Positions 55,143 to 64,000 of a stretch of DNA of 64,000 nucleotides are shown here, piece after piece. This DNA is from Pirellulaceae bacterium. Its GTDB lineage: Bacteria > Planctomycetota > Planctomycetia > Pirellulales > Pirellulaceae. How positions within the stretch are numbered: the stretch's first letter is position 1; every line of letters begins with the position of its first letter. Position numbers and translations under genes: made by a program. The DNA lies in the NCBI GenBank assembly GCA_019636385.1, contig JAHBXT010000006.1, forward strand, positions 62,001 to 126,000, given 5' to 3'. Under the pieces are notes generated by a model, which had not been told where the DNA came from, ran no database searches, and saw only the letters and a program-made list of their open reading frames with translations.

Positions 55143-56771
55143 CTATTGCAACCAGCTGGGCAACGAACCGGCTGGCGGCAGGGTCAGGCTGTGCACCGTT
55201 TCCACGCCATCAACCTGCAGCATCTCAGCCACAGCGGCTGACGACGGCTGGCTATCCAGATTCAATACGCCAATTGCGCTTCCGCCGGCGAGGTCGCTGT
55301 CGCGCCCGACCGACATTTGCGCGATGTTGATCGAATGTTTGCCGAAGATGTTGCCTACCTTGCCAATGATACCCGGTACGTCGCGATGCGTAAAAATCAA
55401 CATCTGGCCGTCGATATAGGCCTCCAATCGGTACTCGCCCAGCATGACGAGACGCGGCATGTCATGGCCAAATACAGTTCCCGCAGCACTGACACTGCGC
55501 TGGCCACCGCTTACTACGGCACTGATCGACGAACTGAAGGCGCTCGTCTCGCGGCTCAGTTGAATGCTCAGTTCGATGCCACGCTCTCTGAGCAACATTT
55601 CAGCGTTGATGATGTTGACATCCTCAAGCGCTCGCTCCAGCAATCCAACGCAAAACGCGTTCGTAAGTAATTTGGTGTCGCGATCGGCTACTTCGCCGCG
55701 ATAGGTTAGTTGGCATGCAGAAACATTGCCGCCGTGCCATTGTCCGAGCAAGATGCCCAGGCGATAGGCGACATTCAAGTGGCTGCGGAGCGCTGCCAAC
55801 GTCTGGGGGTCCAACGCGGAAACGTTGACCGAATGACGAATCTCACCGGACTTGAAAAAGTTGATGAGCAGATGAATGCCTTCAACGGCGACTTGTGTCT
55901 GAGCTTCTTCGGTACTGGCGCCCAAGTGGGGAGTGCATACCACGTTGGGCAGACCAAACAGCGGACTGTTCGTGCAGGGCTCCTCTTCAAACACATCCAA
56001 GGCCACCCCAGCGATCTGACCGCTCTTCAAACCTTCAACCAGTGCCGCTTCTTCATAGATACCACCGCGAGCGCAGTTGATCAGTCGGACGCCGGGCTTA
56101 AGCTGAGCAAGGTTACCGGAGTTGACTAAGTGTTTGGTCTCCGGTGTCAGCGGCGTGTGCACCGTGATGTAGTCGCACATGGGCAACATTTCCGCGACCG
56201 TTGCAACTCGATGAATCCCCAGCTTGCTGGCCATTTCCTCGGTTAGAAAGGGGTCAAAGGCCAGCACGCGCATATCGAACGCTCGGGCACGCAGCGCGAC
56301 TTCGCGTCCAATTCTTCCAAAACCGATAACACCCAGTGTCTTATCGGCAAGTTGTGCGCCCATAAAGCTCTTGCGATCCCACACGCCGTCGCACAGTTTT
56401 TGATGGGCTTGCGGAATGCTCCGCGACAGCGCCATCATCAGCGCAAACGCGTGTTCAGCGGTGGACAATGTATTTCCGGCAGGCGTGTTCATGACTACGA
56501 TGCCATGTCGGGTTGCCGCGTTTTTGTCGATATTGTCGGTGCCAACCCCCGCCCGTACGATGGCCTTGAGGCGCTTATTGCCCTCCAGCGACTCGGCAGT
56601 GATTTTGACTCCCGAGCGGATGATCACGCCATCGAATTCATTCAAGGCCGAGCGCAGCGCGTCCCCCTTGAGCCCGGTACGCACCTCGAATTCGCAATGC
56701 GGCTCGGCTTGCAGCAGCTCGATACCCTCCTGTGCGATAGAATCTAGAACGCCGATGCGGAATTTTCCCAT
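55143..56771 (-). CDS. serA: D-3-phosphoglycerate dehydrogenase
   Basis: The first enzyme of serine biosynthesis oxidises 3-phosphoglycerate with NAD+. The 542-residue long form has the catalytic domain (VRAGVGTDNIDKNAATRHGI), the NAD-binding domain LGVIGFGRIGREVALRARAF (about 145), CARGGIYEEAAL and the catalytic His in VVCTPHLGASTEEAQ. An intervening ASB-type domain (about 320-450) and a C-terminal ACT domain (MLIFTHRDVPGIIGKVGNIF) follow. The ACT domain usually binds serine for feedback control. It follows serC by 102 bases, so a serC-serA-ruvB transcript is plausible. Confidence 0.95.
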   Translation of the reverse strand: MGKFRIGVLDSIAQEGIELLQAEPHCEFEVRTGLKGDALRSALNEFDGVIIRSGVKITAESLEGNKRLKAIVRAGVGTDNIDKNAATRHGIVVMNTPAGNTLSTAEHAFALMMALSRSIPQAHQKLCDGVWDRKSFMGAQLADKTLGVIGFGRIGREVALRARAFDMRVLAFDPFLTEEMASKLGIHRVATVAEMLPMCDYITVHTPLTPETKHLVNSGNLAQLKPGVRLINCARGGIYEEAALVEGLKSGQIAGVALDVFEEEPCTNSPLFGLPNVVCTPHLGASTEEAQTQVAVEGIHLLINFFKSGEIRHSVNVSALDPQTLAALRSHLNVAYRLGILLGQWHGGNVSACQLTYRGEVADRDTKLLTNAFCVGLLERALEDVNIINAEMLLRERGIELSIQLSRETSAFSSSISAVVSGGQRSVSAAGTVFGHDMPRLVMLGEYRLEAYIDGQMLIFTHRDVPGIIGKVGNIFGKHSINIAQMSVGRDSDLAGGSAIGVLNLDSQPSSAAVAEMLQVDGVETVHSLTLPPAGSLPSWLQ

Positions 56772-56873
56772 TTCGATTGAACGCTTTCTTGGAGTAAATC
56801 AAAAACTTGTGCGACCCAACCGGGCGGCAACTGCTAACGCACTTGGCCTGCGGCAAGGTCGGTAGATGCGAAT

Positions 56874-57983
56874 TTAAGAATTCTTATTGGCAAAGTCGAT
56901 CATGAAATCAGCCAGCGTTTGCACGCCTTCCTGGGGCATTGCATTGTAGATGCTGGCTCGGATTCCACCCACGCTACGATGTCCGGCCAGTCCGTCCATG
57001 CCTTGCTGTCGAGCCTGCGAGAGGAACTGCTTTTCGAGGTCGGGCCTGCCAAACCGGAAGGTCACGTTCATCAGCGAGCGATCCTGGCGACGTGCATGGC
57101 CTTGATAGAAATCGGAGTACTTGTCCAGTACATCGTACAGGATGGCTGCCTTGGTTCGATTCAGTTGCAGCATGTTGTCCAAGCCACCGATCGTCTCTTG
57201 CAGCCACTGGGCGACAAGTCCCAATACGTAGATCGCAAAGGTGGGCGGGGTGTTCCACATCGAATCGTTCTTGGCCTGTAACTTGTAATTCAGATACCCA
57301 GGTAGCTGATCTGAGGAACGCTCCAACAAATCCTTGCGAATGACCACCACGGTGACTCCAGCCGGTCCAGCATTCTTTTGGGCACAGGCGTACAGCACAC
57401 CGTAACGACTGATGTCGTAAGGACGGTACATGAAGTCACTGGAGGAATCGCACACCAAAGGAACGCGGCCGGTATTCAAATCGTCCGGGAACTGAACGCC
57501 CTGAATCGTCTCGTTGCTGGTGATATGCAAATAGGCCGCAGCGGGATTGACAGCCAGCTCCGCTGCGCTGGGCAAGCGATCATAGTTGGACGACTTGGCG
57601 TCGTAGATAACCTCCGTCGGACCTTCTTTGCGCGCCTCATCTAGCGCGCTGGAGCCCCATGTGCCGGTCAGAACGTACTGGGCCGGGCCGGGCTGACCGC
57701 GCAGCAGGTTCATCGGTATCATCGAGAACTGAAGTCGGGCACCACCCTGCAGAAACAGAATGTCGTGTTGGTCGCCAATGCCCAACAATTGAGCCAACCG
57801 AGTCTTGGCCTGCTCGTGAACGGCGATAAACTCCTTGCTGCGATGGGAAATCTCCATCACCGACGCGCCAGCACCGGGCAAGCACAGCATCTCGTCGCGA
57901 ATCCTCTCCAGGACCGGGACGGGCAGGACCGCTGGTCCGGCAGAAAAGTTCCATAAGCGCTCTTGTGCAACCTGTGTAGCCAT
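56874..57983 (-). CDS. serC: Phosphoserine aminotransferase
   Basis: The 369-residue PLP enzyme converts 3-phosphohydroxypyruvate to phosphoserine using glutamate, the second step of serine synthesis; it also serves vitamin B6 synthesis in many bacteria. Visible are WNFSAGPAVLPVPVLE (residues 11-26), SVMEISHRSKEFI, FLQGGARLQFSMIPMNLL, the PLP-Lys region YGVLYACAQKNAGPAGVTVV (about 205) and GHRSVGGIRASIYNAMP near the end. AAGGGAAAT before the ATG supports the start. It stands upstream of serA and divergent from gltX. Confidence 0.95.
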   Translation of the reverse strand: MATQVAQERLWNFSAGPAVLPVPVLERIRDEMLCLPGAGASVMEISHRSKEFIAVHEQAKTRLAQLLGIGDQHDILFLQGGARLQFSMIPMNLLRGQPGPAQYVLTGTWGSSALDEARKEGPTEVIYDAKSSNYDRLPSAAELAVNPAAAYLHITSNETIQGVQFPDDLNTGRVPLVCDSSSDFMYRPYDISRYGVLYACAQKNAGPAGVTVVVIRKDLLERSSDQLPGYLNYKLQAKNDSMWNTPPTFAIYVLGLVAQWLQETIGGLDNMLQLNRTKAAILYDVLDKYSDFYQGHARRQDRSLMNVTFRFGRPDLEKQFLSQARQQGMDGLAGHRSVGGIRASIYNAMPQEGVQTLADFMIDFANKNS

Positions 57984-58160
57984 TGAAAATTTCCCTTGTA
58001 AAACGCTGGTTCGGGCTCACAGCTCAGTATGCCGAACGGAGCCAGCCCTGCCAGAGAAGCTCGCCATTTTACGGCCAGCCCCGAAATCGGAAAAGAACCG
58101 CCAGCCACCTCCCGGCTTGTATCGCCCCAACTCCTCCTCCCCTTACCCAGAGCCGCAACG

Positions 58161-59738
58161 ATGGCCATTAGAACGCGATTTGCCCCTAGTCCGACCGGTT
58201 ATTTGCACATTGGCGGTGTTCGTACAGCGCTTTTTAACTGGTTGTTAGCTCGTCAGGCGGGAGGGCAATTTCTTTTAAGAATTGACGATACCGATGCGCA
58301 ACGAAATGTCGCACAGGCGCTCAAGCCGATTTTGGATGGCTTCCGCTGGTTGGGCCTGGATTGGGACGAGGGGCCGACCGCCGACGGGACTGCATCGGAC
58401 GGGCCGTACGCGCCCTATTTTCAGTCGCAACGCGGCCAGCAGCATCAGGCAGCCGTCAGCCGGTTGCTCGCGTCGGGCCATGCTTACCGTGACTTTGCTC
58501 GCCCTGAAGAATTGTCGCAGCAGCGCGAGGCGGCTCAGCAGGCGGGTGGAGCATTTGTCTACGATCGGCGTTGGATGGCCACCGACGAACGTCAGGCGGC
58601 AGCCTTTGAAGCCGAGGGACGCACCGCCGTGGTCAGGCTGAAAATGCCGCGCTCAGGTACCTGCGCGTTCAACGATTTGATTCGTGGTCCAGTTGAATTC
58701 CAGTGGTCTGAAGAGCAGGACCATGTCATCCAGCGCAATGACGGTACCTGTCTTTACCACTTAGCCAGCGTGGTGGACGACTATGACATGCAGATCAGTC
58801 ACGTTGTGCGCGCGGTCGAGCATTTGAGCAACACGCCCCGACAGATTTTCATCGCTCAATCGCTCGGCTATCCGCTGCCGCAGTACGCACATCTGCCCTT
58901 CGTGGCTGAGCCAGGTGGCACGGCCAAGCTGAGCAAGCGCAAGCTGGCGTCCTACCTGAAGAACCAAGACTTTGCCGCCCTGTGCCATCAAGGTCAACGG
59001 ATTGCGCAGCGAATCGGTTTGCCTGCCAACTTGGAAACATTCAATCCTGTCATCATCGACTTCTATCAAGCTACCGGTTTCTTGCCGGACGCGGTCATCA
59101 ATTATTTGCTGCTGTTAGGCTGGTCGCTGGACGATAGTCGAGAAGATTTTACGCGAGATGCGATGATCCAGTTGTTCGACCTTAATCGAGTCAATCGGGC
59201 ACCGGCCAGTTTTGACCCGCAAAAACTGGTTGCCTTCCAGTCGCGGTGGATGAATGCGCTATCGGTGGAAAGTAAAGTCCAGCGCTGCGTGCCCTTCTTG
59301 CAGGCCGCTGGACTTGTCAGTCAACCCATCACAGCCGATCAACAACTGCGCGTCACACAGGTCGTTGCAGCGGCTGGTGATCGAATCAAGATCGCCGGAG
59401 ACGTTTTGGAATTTTCAGAATTCTTCGCGCCAGACGAACAATTGACTTTCAATCCCATAGATTTCGACAAACGTCTCCGCAAGGACGCCGCCGCCGTCGA
59501 GTACCTGCGAAGATTCCGACCGATACTGGAGCAAGTACATCCGTTTGATGCGGCGCATGCAGAGCAGAGCCTCAAAGACTTCATGGCTGCAGAAGGCCTT
59601 CAGTTCAAGCAGATCATTCACGCGCTGCGAGTTGCCACGACCGGCAAGGCCACCGGCTTTGGGCTATTTGAATCGCTGGAAATTCTCGGTCGTGCCAGTA
59701 CCCTTGCCCGAATTGATAGGGCCTTAGCCGAGTTGTGA
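58161..59738 (+). CDS. gltX: Glutamyl-tRNA synthetase
   Basis: The start is set at ATG 58161 (MAIRTRFAPSPTGYLHIGGV); the frame is open to 58029 without similarity. The 525-residue class I synthetase charges tRNA-Glu (or tRNA-Glx in organisms using amidation). The HIGH-type motif is PTGYLHIGG, the glutamate pocket RTALFNWLLARQ, and the KMSKS-type motif AKLSKRKLASYLKN (about residue 255). The C-terminal anticodon-binding helical domain is full length. Intergenic space to serC is 177 bases and divergent. A hairpin terminator lies 92 bases downstream, at the end of clpX. Confidence 0.94.
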   Translation: MAIRTRFAPSPTGYLHIGGVRTALFNWLLARQAGGQFLLRIDDTDAQRNVAQALKPILDGFRWLGLDWDEGPTADGTASDGPYAPYFQSQRGQQHQAAVSRLLASGHAYRDFARPEELSQQREAAQQAGGAFVYDRRWMATDERQAAAFEAEGRTAVVRLKMPRSGTCAFNDLIRGPVEFQWSEEQDHVIQRNDGTCLYHLASVVDDYDMQISHVVRAVEHLSNTPRQIFIAQSLGYPLPQYAHLPFVAEPGGTAKLSKRKLASYLKNQDFAALCHQGQRIAQRIGLPANLETFNPVIIDFYQATGFLPDAVINYLLLLGWSLDDSREDFTRDAMIQLFDLNRVNRAPASFDPQKLVAFQSRWMNALSVESKVQRCVPFLQAAGLVSQPITADQQLRVTQVVAAAGDRIKIAGDVLEFSEFFAPDEQLTFNPIDFDKRLRKDAAAVEYLRRFRPILEQVHPFDAAHAEQSLKDFMAAEGLQFKQIIHALRVATTGKATGFGLFESLEILGRASTLARIDRALAEL

Positions 59739-59830
59739 GCGGGTACTTGCTCCCGCCGTCCCCCAGAGGCTGCCCTGCCGAGCAGCGCTCGGAACGGGGC
59801 TGGGCAAGCCTCATCGTAGCAAATAGGTAC

Positions 59831-59850
59831 GCGCCTAGCTGGCTAGGCGC
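59831..59850 (+). terminator. Hairpin terminator between gltX and clpX
   Basis: GCGCCTAGC-TG-GCTAGGCGC is a perfect 9-bp inverted repeat followed on the plus strand by TCTTCTTCTC. It would terminate gltX. Its right arm overlaps the clpX stop codon (TAG at 59843-59845, minus strand). Confidence 0.7.
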
Positions 59851-61132
59851 TCTTCTTCTCGGTGGATGTTTCGGAAAAGACCTTGATCGACTCATCCAGC
59901 GGATCAATATCCACGACGAAACGTGTACCTTTAGCTTGATCGGGTAGATCAAACATCAGGTCGAGCATGATGCTCTCAACGATGCCGCGTAGGCCGCGAG
60001 CGCCAACGGACTTTTGCATAGCGCGCCTGGCGATGGCTCGCTGAGCGGCTTCGGTGAAGTGTAGATCACAATTCTCCATCTGGAACAGAGCTTGATACTG
60101 CTTGATCAGCGCATTCTTGGGTTCGCTGAGCACTTGGATCAAACCAGCTTCGTCTAGCGGACACAGAGAAGCTACCACGGGCAACCGTCCGACAAACTCG
60201 GGGATCATCCCGTACTCTAGAATATCATCGGAGGTGACTTGTGGCATGAGTTCGGCCGCCGTCAAATCGCTGCGATGCGTTTGACCACCGACACCAAAAC
60301 CCAGCGTCTTTTTACCCAGCCGCTTGCGAACGATCTCTTCGACACCCACGAACGTTCCCCCGCAGATGAACAAGATGTTGGTCGTGTCCATTTGGATGTA
60401 CTGCTGTTCGGGGTGCTTGCGACCGCCCTGAGGAGGCACATTGGCTACCGTGCCTTCCAGCATCTTCAGCAGCGATTGCTGCACGCCTTCGCCCGAGACG
60501 TCGCGAGTGATCGAGACGTTGTTGCTGGTCTTGCCAATCTTGTCCACCTCGTCGATATACAGAATTCCGCGTTGAGCAGCCTCGACATCGAAGTCGGCGG
60601 CATGCAGCAGCTTAAGAAGCAGATTCTCAACATCTTCTCCCACATACCCGGCCTCAGTCAGCGTCGTCGCATCGCCGATAGCGAAGGGTACGTTGAGCAT
60701 CTTGGCCAGCGTGCGAGCCAACAACGTCTTGCCGCTGCCGGTTGGTCCGACTAGCAAGATGTTGGATTTTTCGATTTCGACGTTGCTGTCGTTCCAACCG
60801 CTCGACAAGCGCTTGTAGTGATTGTGAACGGCAACGGCCAGAACGCGTTTGGCCAGCGATTGGCCGATCACATACTGGTCAAGCTGTTCGACGATTTCTC
60901 GCGGCGATGGAATTTCACTAAAGAGTTTGCTGCTTGGACCGCGACGCTTGGTCTCCTGGTCCAGAATGGATTGACACAGCTCAATACATTCGCCGCAAAT
61001 GTAAACGTCTCCGGGACCCTCAACCAACGGTCCTACTTCGCGATAGCTCTTGCGACAGAAAGAACAGAAAGCGTTCTTCTTGTTAGCGCTGCCACCACGA
61101 CGACCGGCAACGACATCCTTACCCGAAGGCAT
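59843..61132 (-). CDS. clpX: ATP-dependent Clp protease ATP-binding subunit ClpX
   Basis: The start is set at ATG 61132 (MPSGKDVVAGRRGGSANKKN) with AAAGGAG 6 bases upstream, giving 429 residues; the frame is open to 61168. The N-terminal zinc domain has two Cys pairs (FCSFCRKS and CGECIELC). AAA+ motifs are intact: Walker A VGPTGSGKTLLART, pore loop EAGYVGEDVENLL, Walker B ILYIDEVDKIGKTSNN, and the sensor region FVGRLPVVASLCPLDEAGLI. It unfolds substrates for ClpP; clpP is not adjacent. The last residues read EKKSA and end in the terminator hairpin. Confidence 0.95.
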   Translation of the reverse strand: MPSGKDVVAGRRGGSANKKNAFCSFCRKSYREVGPLVEGPGDVYICGECIELCQSILDQETKRRGPSSKLFSEIPSPREIVEQLDQYVIGQSLAKRVLAVAVHNHYKRLSSGWNDSNVEIEKSNILLVGPTGSGKTLLARTLAKMLNVPFAIGDATTLTEAGYVGEDVENLLLKLLHAADFDVEAAQRGILYIDEVDKIGKTSNNVSITRDVSGEGVQQSLLKMLEGTVANVPPQGGRKHPEQQYIQMDTTNILFICGGTFVGVEEIVRKRLGKKTLGFGVGGQTHRSDLTAAELMPQVTSDDILEYGMIPEFVGRLPVVASLCPLDEAGLIQVLSEPKNALIKQYQALFQMENCDLHFTEAAQRAIARRAMQKSVGARGLRGIVESIMLDLMFDLPDQAKGTRFVVDIDPLDESIKVFSETSTEKKSA

Positions 61133-61547
61133 ACACGACTCCTTTGCTCGAATTTCTACACAATCCATTGCTCGGCGGCCGGCACGTACTGCTCCGGCAA
61201 CCTGTGCACCGATTGCGATTGGGAAAATTGTTTAAGCCGCAAATTGCTTTGCAGCCACCGAAACACGTAATGTCGCTCGATGGCCCCATGCCTCAGTCGT
61301 TGATCGTTGGCGATCATCGATTGCTGCCGGGTCCGGGCATCCGTGTCCTCGGGTTCGAGCAAAAGTTCTAAACCTGCGCTGGGCGGGTGTTGGCAACCGT
61401 CAGGGACGGGTTGCTGATACCTTGCCAGCCAAGGTTCCTTGCGGTGCTAAGGAAGCTCAGTCTCCCAGACCAACCTTAGCTTCGCCGTAGGCGAGCCAAC
61501 GCCGTCACAACTCTCGTGATCCGTCTAAACATTATAGTCCAGTCAGA
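61133..61547. other. Intergenic region upstream of clpX with hairpin sequences
   Basis: No supported gene. Inverted repeats include CAACCGTC/GACGGGTTG near 61395-61413, GCTAAGG (61446-) facing CCTTAGC (61474-), and CTTCGCC-GTA-GGCGAG near 61480-61495. These may be REP-like units or the terminator of the small gene ending at 61548. The clpX promoter is expected here. Confidence 0.45.
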
Positions 61548-61787
61548 TTACGAGCTGTCACGCTTTCTTCCAAGCACCGCCTGTATATTTCGGAGTTCTT
61601 CAGCGCTGATGTCACCTGTCCCTCGCATTTCTTGAAACTCAGCAGCCAAGTCGGTTTGGCTCGTGTCACCTGTAGTGATCGAACGGCGTACCAGCACAAT
61701 GAGGCGAATTCCGAAATACGCGAGGACGAAAACCAAACCGAACCCGAGTGCGGCGCGTACCGACAGTGCGTTCAGAAAATCCCTCAT
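61548..61787 (-). CDS. Small membrane protein with SHOCT-like C-terminus
   Basis: The 79-residue protein has one membrane helix (ALGFGLVFVLAYFGIRLIVLV, residues 13-33) and a cytoplasmic tail whose end, FQEMRGTGDISAEELRNIQAVLG, matches the short C-terminal (SHOCT) pattern of an acidic helix, a Gly turn and a second helix. SHOCT tails occur on many small bacterial membrane proteins as oligomerisation or interaction elements. It is upstream of clpX on the same strand, 415 bases away, so probably separate. Confidence 0.65.
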   Translation of the reverse strand: MRDFLNALSVRAALGFGLVFVLAYFGIRLIVLVRRSITTGDTSQTDLAAEFQEMRGTGDISAEELRNIQAVLGRKRDSS

Positions 61788-62344
61788 GTTCTACCGCCAC
61801 TACGCTCTCCAGTAGCTACCGTCGCCAGACGGTGGTAAGCACTCGCACTTGCAGCAATCGTCGCCAGGGGGCGGTCGCCAGCTCCAGCCACTTGGTAATG
61901 ACTGGTAATTGCTGTCAGTACCCTCTCGCAACTGGCCGATGGTTGGATTCAGTCCAGCATGTTCGTCATCATGATATGCCTGTGGGGAAGTCTAAGTCCA
62001 GTAACGGCAAGGCTATTTTTTCAATTTGGCGGTTGGCACAGTCCCATGAACGCTAGAACGTCCGCTATTCGTGCCCGAGAGTGGAATTCAGCCCAGGTCC
62101 ATTGTCTGCTGAGCCGAACGTCAATAGATGCCAAACGCTGGCGGGCGTGGCTTCGCGCAGGACCGCGAAGCTGGGCGAACTTTAGCGGCCGCCAGCTAGT
62201 TTGTCTGAAATGTAAGCTAAGGTGGCCAGCGGACTGTTTTGGGCTGTTGGCTTCCTGGTTATACTGTGCCAGCTATTGAGGTCGGCTAAAGGCCACCCCG
62301 CTTCCAAAATCGTGACTCTAAGGCTCTCTCAAGGAACATTAAAC
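61788..62344. other. Long intergenic region with a REP-like hairpin
   Basis: About 550 bases between the leftward SHOCT-like gene and the rightward MFS gene. No gene is supported; an upstream frame leading into the MFS gene from 62222 has no similarity. Another partial unit, ATCGTCGCCAGG..GGTCGCC, lies near 61857-61881. Confidence 0.4.
61813..61833 (-). repeat. REP-like hairpin, copy 6
   Basis: GTAGCTACCGTCGCCAGACGGT: the unit at 3195 in reverse orientation, stem ACCGTC/GACGGT perfect and the AGCTAC flank kept. Confidence 0.6.
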
Positions 62345-63925
62345 ATGGTTACAGGTAACAGGAACGATACCGCCATCTTCTGGGGATGCTTCATCGCGCT
62401 GGTGACGACGGCATTTGGCTTTATCGCCCGGATGTTCTTGATCAACACTTGGGCCACTGAGTTCAATCTCGATCCGGCTGAATCTGGCCGGCTGGCGGGT
62501 ATCGGCGTCTGGCCGTTCGCGGTCTCCATCATTGGCTTCTCGCTGGTCATCGATCGCATCGGTTACAAGACATCGATGATCATCGCTTTCCTGGGGCATG
62601 TTACTTGGGCCGCGATGGGGGTCAGCGCTTACTTTATCTCTCAAGATGGTAATAAGGAGCTTGCCTATCAACTTCTGTACTGGGGATCGCTGATACTTGG
62701 GTTGGCCAACGGGACGGTCGAATCCTTTATCAACCCGGTAGTGGCCACGCTATTTAGTCGCGAGAAAACGAAGTGGCTCAACATCCTTCACGCTGGATGG
62801 CCAGGCGGGTTGGTCGTGGCCGGTATGGTGACTATTTTTATCGATACCTTGCCGTGGGGGATCAAAGTTGGCATCTTGGCGATACCCGCCTTGGTCTACT
62901 TCCTAATGCTAATCCGCTTAGATTTCCCCATTCAAGAACGCGAGGCGGCTGGGGTCAGCTACCGAGAGATGCTGTCCGAGTTCGGCGTGCTGGGTGCCGC
63001 CGTCGTCGGATTCCTGGTGACTTTGCAATTGATGGACTTTTTTGCACCGATCGACGACACCAAAAGGCTGGTTTTTGTTGGCATTGGAGTGGCCATCGTG
63101 CTGGCATTCGGAGCTTATACACGAGCGCTCGGTCGCCCGCTGATGTTTTTCCTTGTGTTGATCATGATGCCTCTGGCCACGACGGAGATCGGAACCGACG
63201 GCTGGATCACTGGAATTATGGAAGGGGTTGCCGAAGGTAAGTTCCATCCGGGGTGGGTACTGATCTACACCTCGGTCATCATGATGATCTTGCGGTTTTT
63301 TGCTGGACCGATCGTGCACAGCTTGTCGCCACTAGGCCTGCTGGCCGTGAGTGCGGCACTGGCCATCGTGGGGCTGGTAACGCTGTCGGCAACCTCCGGC
63401 ATGATGATCTTTGCCGCTGCGACGCTGTATGGCATCGGCAAGACATTCTTCTGGCCAACCATGTTGGGTGTAGTTGCCGAACAGACTCCCAAAGGTGGTG
63501 CCCTAACGCTCAATGCCATTAGCGGGATCGGCATGTTGGCCGTGGGCACGCTCGGCTTTCCCTACATCGGTTCTCTGCAGGCTGACAAGCAGATTGCGGC
63601 GGTTGCTCAATCACCGGTCGCTCAAGAGATCACGGGTCTGGTCAGTGGCGACACGATTACCGCCATCGAAAAGAAGAGCATTTATGAAATTATCAACTAC
63701 GATGCGATCGACGACACAGCGTTGCAAACCGCCATTGACAGCCTGCCAGAAGATCGGCGTGAAACTGCGCAAACAGAAATAAAGAAAGCGCGTGACCTCA
63801 GCAACCAAAAGGCACTGGGAGCCATGGCATTGTTTCCAGCAATCATGTTAGCCGCGTATGTTATCCTGATTCTGTACTTCAAGTCCCGAGGTGGATACCA
63901 GGTACAGCATTTGAGCGATCATTAA
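62345..63925 (+). CDS. Major facilitator superfamily transporter
   Basis: The start is set at ATG 62345 (MVTGNRNDTAIFWGCFIALV) with AAGGA upstream; 526 residues. Twelve membrane helices are predictable, with DRIGYKTSMIIAFLGH after helix 2 as the MFS loop motif and GTVESFINPVVATLF near helix 5. A soluble loop of about 75 residues (about 415-490, LQADKQIAAVAQSPVAQEIT to SLPEDRRETAQTEIKK) separates the last two helices, unusual for a small-solute MFS carrier. Similar MFS proteins in planctomycetes are often near sugar-metabolism genes, but the substrate cannot be read and the right side is cut by the window end. Confidence 0.85.
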   Translation: MVTGNRNDTAIFWGCFIALVTTAFGFIARMFLINTWATEFNLDPAESGRLAGIGVWPFAVSIIGFSLVIDRIGYKTSMIIAFLGHVTWAAMGVSAYFISQDGNKELAYQLLYWGSLILGLANGTVESFINPVVATLFSREKTKWLNILHAGWPGGLVVAGMVTIFIDTLPWGIKVGILAIPALVYFLMLIRLDFPIQEREAAGVSYREMLSEFGVLGAAVVGFLVTLQLMDFFAPIDDTKRLVFVGIGVAIVLAFGAYTRALGRPLMFFLVLIMMPLATTEIGTDGWITGIMEGVAEGKFHPGWVLIYTSVIMMILRFFAGPIVHSLSPLGLLAVSAALAIVGLVTLSATSGMMIFAAATLYGIGKTFFWPTMLGVVAEQTPKGGALTLNAISGIGMLAVGTLGFPYIGSLQADKQIAAVAQSPVAQEITGLVSGDTITAIEKKSIYEIINYDAIDDTALQTAIDSLPEDRRETAQTEIKKARDLSNQKALGAMALFPAIMLAAYVILILYFKSRGGYQVQHLSDH

Positions 63926-64000
63926 AGTTCAGTTGGCCAATCTTCGGATCCCGACTGCTAGATAGAGCCTCATGCGAAGGGAGTCGCCGATGACTGCCTG

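Overview
The window reads as chromosome of a planctomycete, most likely in or near the Pirellulaceae (Rhodopirellula-like). The reasons are a ceramidase/PVC-type membrane-bound dehydrogenase/cytochrome c fusion, a giant surface protein with the planctomycete LE-x-RRLLA N-terminal export motif, an elongation factor G paralogue, many secreted proteins without close relatives, frequent TTG/GTG starts, loosely packed genes on both strands, and moderate GC content. No rRNA, CRISPR array or phage module was seen.

Layout. 1-8.9 kb: the start of a GT39-like glycosyltransferase cut by the window edge, a secreted PHP-domain protein, a LamG-type secreted protein, the 1406-residue fusion protein, then a short run of a CBS-domain protein, a coiled-coil protein and a cytochrome c'-like monohaem protein. 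9-18.2 kb is an accessory and decaying zone: a frameshifted AMP-forming ligase, a repeat cluster, a Calx-beta surface protein ending in a serine-hydrolase-like domain with an overlapping small membrane gene, a wrecked IS4-type transposase, an ankyrin lipoprotein and a multiply frameshifted conserved gene. 18.2-26.5 kb: acyl-CoA synthetase, EF-G paralogue, FG-GAP protein, small membrane protein, a dead Na+/Ca2+ exchanger gene and a CorA-like membrane protein.

26.6-36.9 kb is mainly housekeeping: tRNA-Val(UAC), rpsU, a zinc alcohol dehydrogenase, lpdA, rpsD, typA, aspS, a secreted protein with an unusual CX4CH motif, and acyP. 37-51 kb: ABC-2 permease, Mn-type superoxide dismutase, an HD-PAS-GGDEF signalling protein, a membrane protein with a long charged tail, ligA, type-2 glycerate kinase and a large secreted protein. 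51.3-64 kb: a Ser/Thr kinase carrying a pseudo-receiver domain, tRNA-Lys(UUU) with an antiporter scrap directly downstream, ruvB, serA and serC (serine biosynthesis, reading serC to serA to ruvB), gltX, clpX, a SHOCT-like small membrane protein and an MFS transporter.

The most interesting candidate system is the 10.8-17 kb locus: a long exported stalk protein with a distinct, AT-richer C-terminal hydrolase-like domain, a small membrane gene overlapping its stop codon, and IS debris plus an ankyrin lipoprotein just downstream. This layout resembles a polymorphic effector with immunity genes, but that is inference. A second point is a dispersed family of short hairpins (ACCGTC-TGGC-GACGGT plus AGCTAC and relatives) in intergenic DNA.
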